This document shows positions 1 through 7,130 of a stretch of DNA of 30,503 nucleotides, in pieces. The stretch spans positions 1-30,503 of the forward strand of contig CAZYBE010000037.1 of the NCBI GenBank assembly GCA_964645765.1. The letters are read 5' to 3'. The DNA comes from CAZGMN01 sp964645765. Its GTDB lineage: Bacteria; Acidobacteriota; Aminicenantia; Aminicenantales; Aminicenantaceae. The notes beneath the pieces were generated by a model that saw only the letters and a program-made list of their open reading frames with translations, was not told where the DNA came from and searched no databases. The translations under genes and the position numbers were made by a program. Each line of letters starts with the position of its first letter. Positions within the stretch are counted from its first letter, which is position 1.

Positions 1-1344
1 AAAAAGAAACTCGCTAATGACCAGGACACAAATTGCCGCCCGTCCCGCTTTTTTGTGAAGAATTGAAAAAAAGCTGCCTATTCCGATCAGGATCAGGAAC
101 ACGATGGGAATTATCATCGGGAAAAGATGCCTTCCTTGAGGAAGGATCTTATTTGCTCCGTAATATCCCCATAGTCCGGCAACCTGACCGAAGACCGCTA
201 CGGCGGAAAAAATGACCAAAGAAATGGTGTTTTGCTTTTTCTGGCTTATCCCGGATATCCATCGGACGAAATATCGAATCGCATAAACAAATATTCCCAA
301 CCCGGCGAGCACGATCAGTCCCCTCCAGATCCAGTAGAAAATTTTGCCGGCGCTAAAGGCCATCCAGCCGAATTTAAGCAGGAAACTGTCCGTAAGAAAA
401 AGATAAAACTCCAGGTTGAAACCTGACATCGAAAAAATCTTGGGAATTTCCCGGACGGTCCGCTGCCAGTTCTGGCTGATTAGCCTTGTGCTGTTATCAA
501 TTTCACGTGGAAAGATCGTAACGAGAAAGTGGGCAGCGAGAATAAAGATGATGACGAATACGATGGTTCCGGCAATATAATTCTGATAATTTTTTCTGTT
601 GATCTTAATGCAGAAAAAAAGAGAGAAGGCGGCGAGGAAGATCAAAGAAAACACGGACCTGTCTGTGATGAGGCCGAGGAGCGCGCTTCCCCAGAGGGCA
701 ATTAAAGGCCCTGCTCTGAACTTCTCGCCGATCAAAGAAAAAGCCGAGAAGAAAAAAAGGCTTCCCAGGAAAATAGCTGGGACATCAGAACTGACAGATA
801 TAGACAGGACAGCATACTGCGGCAAGAGGAGGATAAAAAAAGGCGCTAAGAAAAAGAAATTGCTCCATTTTGCGGCTATCTTCCGGAAGGCAAACCAGGC
901 CAGAAACAGAGAGGCCAGAACGAAAAGAAACGAGACTAATCGACAGCAATAATAGGCCAAACCGACATTCTCGATGCCTGTCAACGCGAGCGCCCTCCCC
1001 AGGAGGAAATGGTAAAAGGCCATGTTTTCAAGCCTTTTCCGAAAATCGCTGATAGGGTAATATCCCATGAGATAAGGAATTTCTGACAATCGTGAAGGCA
1101 AAGGCTCAGGCCGCCCCATCCCGACGAATTTCCACCAGTCATTCTTGTCCATCAGTCGGAGGATTTCTTTCTCGACGAAATCCTTTTTATCTTCGCCGAG
1201 AGTATAAATCATGATCGTTCCGAAGTGATGGGGTTCGTCCGGGCTTTGAAAAGGGGGGATGATGAAATTAAGGAGCAACCCCGCCGCAGCAAAGAACAAA
1301 AGAAAAAGAATTTTGGGGAATTGTTTTCCCGTCAAAAATTTCAA
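1..1344 (-). CDS. DUF2142-like polytopic membrane protein (partial, runs off left edge)
   Basis: The frame is open from about position 1344 to the window edge, about 448 codons with no stop. The product is strongly hydrophobic with many membrane segments. Near the N-terminus is a loop motif PPFQSPDEPHHF (residues 30-41), and near the left edge QGRHLFP (about positions 118-138). Both are typical of the DUF2142 family of membrane proteins in polysaccharide clusters, thought to resemble GT-C type glycosyltransferases; the exact reaction is unknown. No ATG lies at the start. TTG at 1344 follows a weak GAG at 1352-1354, and another TTG at 1356 overlaps the TGA of the upstream sugar transferase. 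The close junction suggests one transcript with that gene. The C-terminus is missing because the window ends. The family call is fairly sure and the start is not. Confidence 0.75.
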   Translation of the reverse strand, partial: MKFLTGKQFPKILFLLFFAAAGLLLNFIIPPFQSPDEPHHFGTIMIYTLGEDKKDFVEKEILRLMDKNDWWKFVGMGRPEPLPSRLSEIPYLMGYYPISDFRKRLENMAFYHFLLGRALALTGIENVGLAYYCCRLVSFLFVLASLFLAWFAFRKIAAKWSNFFFLAPFFILLLPQYAVLSISVSSDVPAIFLGSLFFFSAFSLIGEKFRAGPLIALWGSALLGLITDRSVFSLIFLAAFSLFFCIKINRKNYQNYIAGTIVFVIIFILAAHFLVTIFPREIDNSTRLISQNWQRTVREIPKIFSMSGFNLEFYLFLTDSFLLKFGWMAFSAGKIFYWIWRGLIVLAGLGIFVYAIRYFVRWISGISQKKQNTISLVIFSAVAVFGQVAGLWGYYGANKILPQGRHLFPMIIPIVFLILIGIGSFFSILHKKAGRAAICVLVISEFLF

Positions 1345-1352
1345 TTCTGTTC

Positions 1353-2027
1353 TCAATCCCTTTGAGAATTAAGGTTGACCGGTCCTGCGCCGAAGATTTT
1401 CTGCGCTGTTTTCAGCAGGACCCGCAGGTCGAGCGTTAGGGACATGTGCGCCACATAATACAAGTCATACTTCAGCTTTTCGCCCGACGCCTCGAGAGAC
1501 GAAGCATAGGGATAATGGACTTGGGCCCAGCCCGTCAGCCCCGGTTTAACCAGATGACGGAGCGAATAATGAGGAATCTGCCGCTCCAGTTCCCGGACGA
1601 ATTCCGGCCGCTCCGGCCTCGGCCCGATGAAGGACATCTCGCCCCTGAGGACGTGGAGGAGCTGGGGAAGCTCGTCCACATGGAGCCGCCGCAGGAGACG
1701 GCCGACCGCCGTCACTCTTTCATCGTTCTCGTTCGCCCAGAGGGCGCCCTCCTCCTCGGCCCGCTCGATCATCGACCTGAATTTGCTCAGGGCGAAAACC
1801 TTTTCTCCTTTCCCGACCCTCATCTGGGTGTAAAAGACTGGCCCGCGCGAATTCAGTTTAATGGCGAGGGCGATCACCGGCCAGAGCGGAAGGGTGACCA
1901 TCAGGATGGTGGAAGAAATCGCGATGTCCATCAGCCGCTTCGCCTTCCCGGATGAATAGCGATGGGCTAAGGCAAGCTTCCACCGTTCGTGGAACCAGGA
2001 TTCATTGTTGATGTTTCGGAGCTCCAT
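1353..2027 (-). CDS. Short PglC/WcaJ-type undecaprenyl-phosphate sugar-1-phosphate transferase
   Basis: This 224-residue protein is the catalytic half of a bacterial sugar transferase (PF02397 type). Such enzymes move a sugar-1-phosphate from a nucleotide sugar to undecaprenyl phosphate at the inner membrane and so start a polysaccharide repeat unit. It has one N-terminal hydrophobic segment (about residues 35-57), KFRSM (82-86), the DELPQL motif with the catalytic Asp-Glu pair (118-123), GPRPERPEF (135-143), KPGLTGWAQV (161-170) and KLKYDLYY (184-191). The family hallmarks are complete. It lacks the extra membrane and Rossmann-like N-terminal part present in the second initiating transferase at 15678-17099. 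It sits between an AglD-like membrane protein and a DUF2142 protein, with which it overlaps or nearly overlaps. The sugar used cannot be told from sequence. Confidence 0.92.
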   Translation of the reverse strand: MELRNINNESWFHERWKLALAHRYSSGKAKRLMDIAISSTILMVTLPLWPVIALAIKLNSRGPVFYTQMRVGKGEKVFALSKFRSMIERAEEEGALWANENDERVTAVGRLLRRLHVDELPQLLHVLRGEMSFIGPRPERPEFVRELERQIPHYSLRHLVKPGLTGWAQVHYPYASSLEASGEKLKYDLYYVAHMSLTLDLRVLLKTAQKIFGAGPVNLNSQRD

Positions 2028-2059
2028 TTTTCACTTTGGTGATAGCATAACCCAGATCT

Positions 2060-3073
2060 TTAATTCAAGCATTTGTTCTTTTTCAGAGAGCCTCCTCCGA
2101 TAAACACCGCACCGAGAATGATTTTGGGGAGGAAGGCGACAAGGTGGAGAATTATGGCATAGCCCAGCGCAGCGCTGCGGGGCACGGTGAAAACAGAAAG
2201 GGCGAGGATGACCGCATACTCGAAGACGCCTATTTTGCCCGGGATAGAGGGAGGAATCAACCCCACCTGGATGGCGAGCAGGACAAAAAGCCCCGCCCAG
2301 AAAGGGAGGCTGAGGTGCAAGGAATTGAAGAGGAGGAAATTAGTCAGGGCCTGGTTTAAGATGAGCCCGAGAGTCCAGGCTGTCAGGAGAGCGAAGGTTT
2401 TTGTGCTTTTGAGGGCGACAAAGGGTTCGACTCCCTGGGCGACGAAATTAAGAAGCTTTTTTCTGAGTTTTTGGGGGAGGAGCCTTGAAAGAGTGGCGGT
2501 TAATTTGACGAAATTTTCAGGCCGCAGGGCAAGGAGGAGGAGAAGGAAGGCAGCGAGAGTGCAAAGAAAAAGCGCTGCTCGGTAGCCTTTAAATTTTAAA
2601 GCTCCCTTGAGGGCGAAGAGGACGGGAGCGAATATCCAGAGTGCGAGAAAGATGGAGAAGTCGAAAATTTTTTCTATAGCCACGGTTCCCATAACAAAGC
2701 CAACAGACATAGTCTCTGATGCTTCCGATTCTCCCGGTTCTATTGGCACCCTGGGCACAAGGTAAGCGCGGACGATCTCCCCCAGGCGAGCCGGCATCAG
2801 AATGTTCGCATACTGGGAGATGATATTCAGGCGGAAAAGCGTTGCCAAGGGGATTTTCGCCTTTGGCTGGAGGAGAATTCGCCACCGGCAGCCGAGGAGG
2901 TAGACGCCGAGAAGGCTGTTTGCCGTCGCTAAGGCCACCCAGAAGAGGTTGATTTCCCTTAACGCAGCTTCGAGCGCCTGCCAGTCAATCCGCCTTAAGC
3001 TCAGCCAGAGCGCCAGGCCGGTGACAGCGATCCCGGCCGATATTTTGAGGACAGCCTTAGAACCGCCGCCCAT
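2060..3073 (-). CDS. AglD/LPG-synthase-TM-like (flippase-like) integral membrane protein
   Basis: This is a multi-pass membrane protein of the lysylphosphatidylglycerol synthase transmembrane family (UPF0104, PF03706 type). It has about eight hydrophobic segments and a C-terminal block around GKIGVFEYAVILAL, typical of the family. In polysaccharide clusters these proteins are often next to glycosyltransferases and are suspected to take part in lipid-linked sugar handling; the activity is not proven. The frame extends upstream to a GTG at 3121 that overlaps the TGA of the preceding GT2 gene. I prefer ATG at 3073 because GGAG stands 7 bases before it and the extra 16 residues are basic and not conserved-looking. 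The gene is cotranscribed with the GT2 gene. Confidence 0.85.
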   Translation of the reverse strand: MGGGSKAVLKISAGIAVTGLALWLSLRRIDWQALEAALREINLFWVALATANSLLGVYLLGCRWRILLQPKAKIPLATLFRLNIISQYANILMPARLGEIVRAYLVPRVPIEPGESEASETMSVGFVMGTVAIEKIFDFSIFLALWIFAPVLFALKGALKFKGYRAALFLCTLAAFLLLLLALRPENFVKLTATLSRLLPQKLRKKLLNFVAQGVEPFVALKSTKTFALLTAWTLGLILNQALTNFLLFNSLHLSLPFWAGLFVLLAIQVGLIPPSIPGKIGVFEYAVILALSVFTVPRSAALGYAIILHLVAFLPKIILGAVFIGGGSLKKNKCLN

Positions 3074-3117
3074 CCTATTTCTCCGCCGCAGCAAAGCTCG
3101 AGGTTCGCCCCCGCTCT

Positions 3118-4215
3118 TCACTTCCGAAAGATCAGATATTTCCAGAACCCGAGCCCCCAGCAGGTATGCATAATCATCCAGGCAGCCGCCATCAATAGCC
3201 TTACGGAGAGCTTGGGCCCAGTCTCGTCTTTACGCACGCTCCAAAATAATGCACATCCTAACACGCTCGCGATGTATGCCCCTGGCGCCAGCAGAAAAGC
3301 GGGCATCCAGATGCTCAACACCAGCGCCGCCGCAAGTCCTGCAACCAGAGCCACCGGCGCTGCCTGCCGCCAGGACGTCATCTTCCGGTGTTTAATGGAC
3401 GTGTAGCACCTACCTTTTCCGTAGCTGAAATACTGCCGCGCCAGCGCGCTGAGCGACTCGCGGGGGAAATAGACGACCTCGATCGAGCTATCGAGATAGA
3501 TCATTTTTCCAGCCTTCCGAATCCGCAGGTTCAACTCTCCATCCTCGTTTGGGGACGCGGCCGGGTCATAGAAGCCGATTTCGTCAAAGAGCTTTTTCCA
3601 GAATGTTCCGTAGTAAGCGCCCTCAGCCTCCCCTGTGTAATTCCCCAATTGAAACTTGGCATCGCCGACGCCCATCGGATGCCTGACAGCCAGGGCAATC
3701 GCTGTTATGACTTTTCCCGGCCCTGCCGGCCTGGGTATCCTTGTCCCGCCTGCATTAGCCGCCTTAGTCATCTCCAGCAGCTCAACACACCGCCTTACAT
3801 ACTCCGGCGGATAGATGCAGTGGGCATCAGCCCTGCAGATGATCTCGCCATGCGCCTCGCGGATGCCCATGTTCATCCCGTAACTCTGGACTTTTTTCGG
3901 GTTCTCGAGGAGCCTCACCCGTCCCCGTATTCCGAGCTCATCAGCCTTTTCGCCTTCCGCGTAGCTCCGGACGATCTCGCGCGTCCGGTCAGTGCTCCCG
4001 CCATCGACGACAATCAGCTCCCAATCCAGAAAATGAGATCTAGCCGCATTTTTTTTCGGCGCTTGGCCCCGATCAGAAACCGTATTTGTCATTGCGAGGC
4101 GCTCTTGCGGCGAAGCAATCTCGATTCCCACCAGGCTCTCGATCGCCCGGCCGATAAACCTCTCTTCATTCAGGCAGGGCATGATGATAGAAACCTTCGG
4201 CGCCGTCTCTTTCAT
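3118..4215 (-). CDS. GT2 glycosyltransferase, ExoA-like, with C-terminal membrane segments
   Basis: This is a family 2 glycosyltransferase resembling succinoglycan ExoA. It would add a sugar to a lipid-linked intermediate on the cytoplasmic face of the membrane. Counting from ATG 4215, it has the N-terminal strand VSIIMPCLNEE (8-18), DGGSTD (71-76), the RADAHCIYP metal-binding region, NEDGELNLRIRKAG, and about three C-terminal membrane segments. The frame runs on to 4323, but those 36 residues cross a palindromic repeat and overlap the AAA ATPase stop, so I place the start at 4215, where residue 2 onward aligns with the family. Residues about 31-62 interrupt the usual join between the first helix and the WELIVVDGG strand. 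That segment is encoded by a dispersed palindrome at 4088-4123 and its flanks, an in-frame insertion. Confidence 0.85.
   Translation of the reverse strand: MKETAPKVSIIMPCLNEERFIGRAIESLVGIEIASPQERLAMTNTVSDRGQAPKKNAARSHFLDWELIVVDGGSTDRTREIVRSYAEGEKADELGIRGRVRLLENPKKVQSYGMNMGIREAHGEIICRADAHCIYPPEYVRRCVELLEMTKAANAGGTRIPRPAGPGKVITAIALAVRHPMGVGDAKFQLGNYTGEAEGAYYGTFWKKLFDEIGFYDPAASPNEDGELNLRIRKAGKMIYLDSSIEVVYFPRESLSALARQYFSYGKGRCYTSIKHRKMTSWRQAAPVALVAGLAAALVLSIWMPAFLLAPGAYIASVLGCALFWSVRKDETGPKLSVRLLMAAAWMIMHTCWGLGFWKYLIFRK
4088..4123. repeat. Dispersed palindromic element (GTCATTGCGAGG type) inside a gene
   Basis: The plus strand begins GTCATTGCGAGGCGCTC and ends GCGAAGCAATCTCG. Outer arms ATTGC (4091-4095) and GCAAT (4115-4119) pair, with partly complementary GC-rich inner arms. 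From memory this resembles a small palindromic repeat found between genes in many bacteria. Here it is in frame within the GT2 gene and encodes roughly EIASPQERLAMTN, which is foreign to the family. Confidence 0.6.
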
Positions 4216-4265
4216 CCTTGCGTCCCAATAATCCTTATCAACAACACCAGCAATAAAAACGCCGT

Positions 4266-4293
4266 AAAAAATTGGGGTCTGATCCCATTTTTT
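4266..4293 (-). terminator. Palindrome with T-tract after the AAA ATPase gene (possible terminator)
   Basis: On the minus strand an A-rich run plus TGGG pairs with CCCA plus a run of six T, around the core ATCAGAC. It starts 9 bases after the ATPase stop at 4302 and precedes the preferred start of the GT2 gene. It could end ATPase transcription; being nearly symmetrical it could act both ways. The GGGGTCTGATCCC core also resembles a dispersed repeat, so it may be a mobile palindrome that doubles as a terminator. Confidence 0.5.
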
Positions 4294-4301
4294 CCCGAAT
4301 T

Positions 4302-5582
4302 TCAACCGATCATCCATTTCCACGCCGGCACAACCGCAATATGGATCCCTTTCTCCTCCAAATCCTCTTCATCATCGTAGGTGAGAATCATCCCCCGTTT
4401 GATTCCGAACCGTTGACAGGCTTCGACAAGTCCCTCCAGCTCTCTTTTCCTGTTCTTTTCATTCAATTCATAGCAGACCTGCACGGGAAGGAATTCTCTC
4501 CCGTCCGTTTTCACGATAAAATCACACTCTCTTTTCTCTTCATGATAGAAGATCTCACAGCCTCTTCTCTTGAATTCCAATAAAACCGCATTCTCCAACA
4601 GCCTTCCTCTATCTTCAGAAGCGACCCTCCTGCACAATCCCGTATCGATGAGATAAATCTTCGCCGGATTTCGAACACGGGCATAGGTAGATTTGGATAA
4701 CTTCCGCACTTCACAGACCAGCAAGCTTTCCTGGAAATGCTTATAGTATCTGAAGAGCAAATCCTTCGAGAACGGCAATCTCTCCTTGTATTGTTTATAG
4801 AATGCGGTCAGGGAGAACTTCATCGCGAAGGAAGAGAAGAGTTTATCAAGCAGGGTTTCGAGGAGCGCCACGTTTGTGATGTCGTACCGCTCAACAAGAT
4901 CCCTGAAATACATCGCATTCAGGTATTCCTTGATGAGCTTCCTTTTTTCAAGCTCGGATGACAGGAAAGAGACTTCGGGGAATCCGCCCCACTTCAGGTA
5001 TTCGGCAAAATATTTTTTCGCGTGCGCCTTCTTTTCTCCATGGAAAACGTCCTTCCCGGATACATCGAACGCCCCGGCCTTGAGGAATTCCCGGTAGGAG
5101 AACGGAAATATTTCCATGCTCCATGACCTGCCCCTCAAGGCCGTATGGATTTCGGAAGGAGAGACCTGCGACGAGGAACCGCTCACGTAAACTTTCGTAT
5201 TTTCGCGTTCAACCGCCCGCCTGCAGAACATCTCCCAACCTCTCACATTTTGAATTTCGTCAAACAAAAAAACTTTTTCTTTCCCGATGAGATGCGGTTT
5301 CAATTCGTTGACGGCATCCTTGAACCTCTCGAAATCCCCGACATCAAATCCCCTCAGGCGGTCATCCTCGAAATCCAGGTAAAACGCCCGTTCCCTGTGT
5401 TTGAGAAACAGGTCATACAGGATGAATGTCTTTCCGCTTCTCCTCACCCCGTAAAAAACGACCGTCTTGCGGAGTGTGTCGGGCGGGCGGACTCCTTCCC
5501 GCGGCACGATATGGCGCACATTCTTCAAAATGAATTCTTCATTGGAAACGAGCGTTTCACTGAGGATGCTTTGCGATAACAT
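4302..5582 (-). CDS. AAA_14 / DUF4143 family ATPase
   Basis: This 426-residue P-loop ATPase has Walker A GVRRSGKT (residues 45-52), Walker B FLFDEIQ (105-111) and a sensor-like VSGSSS (133-138). They are followed by the RSWSMEIFPFSYREFL block typical of the AAA_14 family and then a C-terminal DUF4143 region. The end contains KRECDFIVK and LPVQVCYEL, which resembles the degenerate restriction-nuclease-like fold of that domain. The biological role of the family is unsettled; such genes are scattered widely and look mobile. It has no evident role in polysaccharide synthesis and splits the cluster. The start at 5582 has AAGGA five bases upstream, and that site lies inside an inverted repeat (5590-5604), which suggests self-control. 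Confidence 0.9.
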   Translation of the reverse strand: MLSQSILSETLVSNEEFILKNVRHIVPREGVRPPDTLRKTVVFYGVRRSGKTFILYDLFLKHRERAFYLDFEDDRLRGFDVGDFERFKDAVNELKPHLIGKEKVFLFDEIQNVRGWEMFCRRAVERENTKVYVSGSSSQVSPSEIHTALRGRSWSMEIFPFSYREFLKAGAFDVSGKDVFHGEKKAHAKKYFAEYLKWGGFPEVSFLSSELEKRKLIKEYLNAMYFRDLVERYDITNVALLETLLDKLFSSFAMKFSLTAFYKQYKERLPFSKDLLFRYYKHFQESLLVCEVRKLSKSTYARVRNPAKIYLIDTGLCRRVASEDRGRLLENAVLLEFKRRGCEIFYHEEKRECDFIVKTDGREFLPVQVCYELNEKNRKRELEGLVEACQRFGIKRGMILTYDDEEDLEEKGIHIAVVPAWKWMIG

Positions 5583-5589
5583 ATATTTA

Positions 5590-5604
5590 TCCTTGCTACA
5601 AGGA
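5590..5604. promoter_or_regulatory. Inverted repeat over the ribosome binding site of the AAA_14 gene
   Basis: TCCTTG (5590-5595) and CAAGGA (5599-5604) are exact inverted repeats with the spacer CTA. On the minus strand one arm supplies the AAGGA ribosome binding site of the ATPase gene. The octamer CAAGGACA occurs at 5599-5606 and again at 5632-5639. Either an operator with two half sites or a small RNA hairpin that hides the binding site would fit. This is inferred from sequence alone. Confidence 0.4.
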
Positions 5605-5672
5605 CACTTTAGTGCAATTTTGGTCTTCTGTCAAGGACAACAATTTAAAAATATCTAAATCGAAATCTGAAC

Positions 5673-6383
5673 CTAAATCTCCCCTTTAATCCAATACCAC
5701 CCAATGGCAGCCGCCTCACGAAGCGCTTCAAAGAAATAACCGGTCCTCCACCGCAGCCTGATCAACACGTCATCATACGTTTTCCCGCTCGGCTGGAAAG
5801 ACTCGAACCGGGACCTCCTGAGCTGCCTCACAACGGCCGGATCCTGTCTCCTCGAGATGTAATCTCCCACCACCTGGAAATTCCGGAAACCCGCCTTCTT
5901 AAAACACAGCGCTACTCTCCGCGAATGGATGGGCGACGTGACGATGTTCAACAAACTCTCTCTGCTTACCCCCAGCTCCTCGCTCTTCAAGAGACTCTCC
6001 GGATGATCGGCAGTACTTCCGGCTCCCGGTTCGAAGGCGACGGAATGTTCCGGACACCCCAGCCATATCGCTGCCTCCGCATACACCTCGGCCTCGCTCA
6101 CTCCACTCGAGCCGCCTCCCGAAAAGATGATCTTTTTCCCGTATCCATCCAGATAAATCTGGACGGCCGTGTATATCCGGTTCCAGCCCGCATCAGTGGG
6201 AAGGTTGTTGCCGTTAAGCCCGCTCGCAATACACACCACATAATCAGCCTTCATCGGTTGCTCTGATTTCACGAGCCAGCGGTCAAAGACGATCGGCCAG
6301 CCTGCTGCCATCCAGACGATAAAGACGGTGGCGACAATCCCCGCCGCCAGCAGGTAAACCTTGATGACTTTCTTGATTTTCAT
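5673..6383 (-). CDS. YdcF/SanA-like DUF218 membrane-anchored protein
   Basis: This 236-residue protein has one N-terminal membrane anchor (about residues 7-27) and a DUF218 domain. Visible marks are ADYVVCIASGLN near the start of the domain, a GGGSSGVSEAEVYA loop and the TSPIHSRRVALCF segment. Members of this family (YdcF, SanA, ElyC) are linked to cell-envelope integrity and to recycling or handling of undecaprenyl-linked sugars, with the chemistry unresolved. The domain probably faces the periplasm. It follows the hypothetical protein at 6387 by only three bases and ends in TAG, so it belongs to the same short transcript as the Wzy-like gene at 7131. The family call is firm. Confidence 0.82.
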   Translation of the reverse strand: MKIKKVIKVYLLAAGIVATVFIVWMAAGWPIVFDRWLVKSEQPMKADYVVCIASGLNGNNLPTDAGWNRIYTAVQIYLDGYGKKIIFSGGGSSGVSEAEVYAEAAIWLGCPEHSVAFEPGAGSTADHPESLLKSEELGVSRESLLNIVTSPIHSRRVALCFKKAGFRNFQVVGDYISRRQDPAVVRQLRRSRFESFQPSGKTYDDVLIRLRWRTGYFFEALREAAAIGWYWIKGEI

Positions 6384-6386
6384 CTC

Positions 6387-7124
6387 TTAATTATTTATTC
6401 TGTGGATCTTCATCCCACTAATCCAGACGTTTCTGTCTCCGGCTCTCTCGTCTCCACCATCATTAAAAAATTGGATTCTGATTTTTCCTACAGTTTCCTT
6501 CTCGACTTCAAATTTGAGGCTGTATGTTTTCATTGTTTCTGATAATTCTTTAGTTTCAAACAATTTTTGCATGGCAAGCATTCTTTTTTTTAGGGCAACT
6601 AAAAATACAAAGATTTTGGCGAATTCATTGTCTGCTCTTGACCCCCTGGCTTCAAACTCGATTATATAATTTCCTTTATGCAATTTTATAAACGGCGTTC
6701 CCACATAGCCATTCCATGGCATGACGATAAGCCCATTCTCAATAGGATATTGAAGGTTATCCCCGGCGGGGTTTTTCGTGTTCATCTCCATTTCATTATT
6801 TGTGAAATTTATTGATTCGGAGAATTCAACGGGTTTAATTTTTTCCGAATCAAAAACATTGTAATCAATGAAGAAAAATTTTGATGAAGTTTGCCCTCCT
6901 GAACTAATTGGGGAGAAAAAAAGTCCAAGAGCAATGAGAGTTAGACCCAATATAGAATATTTTTTGAATGAAGATGCCATTAATATGTTCCAGAATTTTA
7001 TCTTCTTTTGGGATGCCAGAAACTCGTGATAGCTCAAAGTGATTAAAATTATGGCCGCACCAAGAATCCAGAGAAAATTAGCGGAAATAAGCCGCCAGTC
7101 AACGACAACAAATTCGATAAACAT
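6387..7124 (-). CDS. Membrane-anchored protein with possible carbohydrate-binding C-terminal domain
   Basis: I do not recognise a named gene. The 245-residue product has two N-terminal membrane segments (about residues 12-32 and 53-74) and then an exported-looking beta-rich domain (about 115-245). The domain has GNYIIEFEARGSRA and ends with IQFFNDGGDERAGDRNVW. The FND...DRN pattern recalls calcium-dependent carbohydrate-binding modules of the CBM36/CBM60 type; this is an inference from a short motif. It lies 6 bases after the Wzy-like polymerase and 3 bases before the YdcF-like gene, so the three are probably made together. A role in holding or guiding the growing glycan near the ligase would fit. 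Confidence 0.6.
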   Translation of the reverse strand: MFIEFVVVDWRLISANFLWILGAAIILITLSYHEFLASQKKIKFWNILMASSFKKYSILGLTLIALGLFFSPISSGGQTSSKFFFIDYNVFDSEKIKPVEFSESINFTNNEMEMNTKNPAGDNLQYPIENGLIVMPWNGYVGTPFIKLHKGNYIIEFEARGSRADNEFAKIFVFLVALKKRMLAMQKLFETKELSETMKTYSLKFEVEKETVGKIRIQFFNDGGDERAGDRNVWISGMKIHRINN

Positions 7125-7130
7125 TTGGCT

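Noticed and set aside
1446..1955. Plus-strand frame of 169 codons opposite the sugar transferase
   Set aside because: Shadow frame without motifs; the minus-strand product carries every PglC-type motif.
3388..4380. Long plus-strand frame of 330 codons opposite the GT2 gene
   Set aside because: It mirrors the GT2 coding strand, shows no family motif, and crosses both palindromic repeats. The minus-strand product has clear GT2 motifs.
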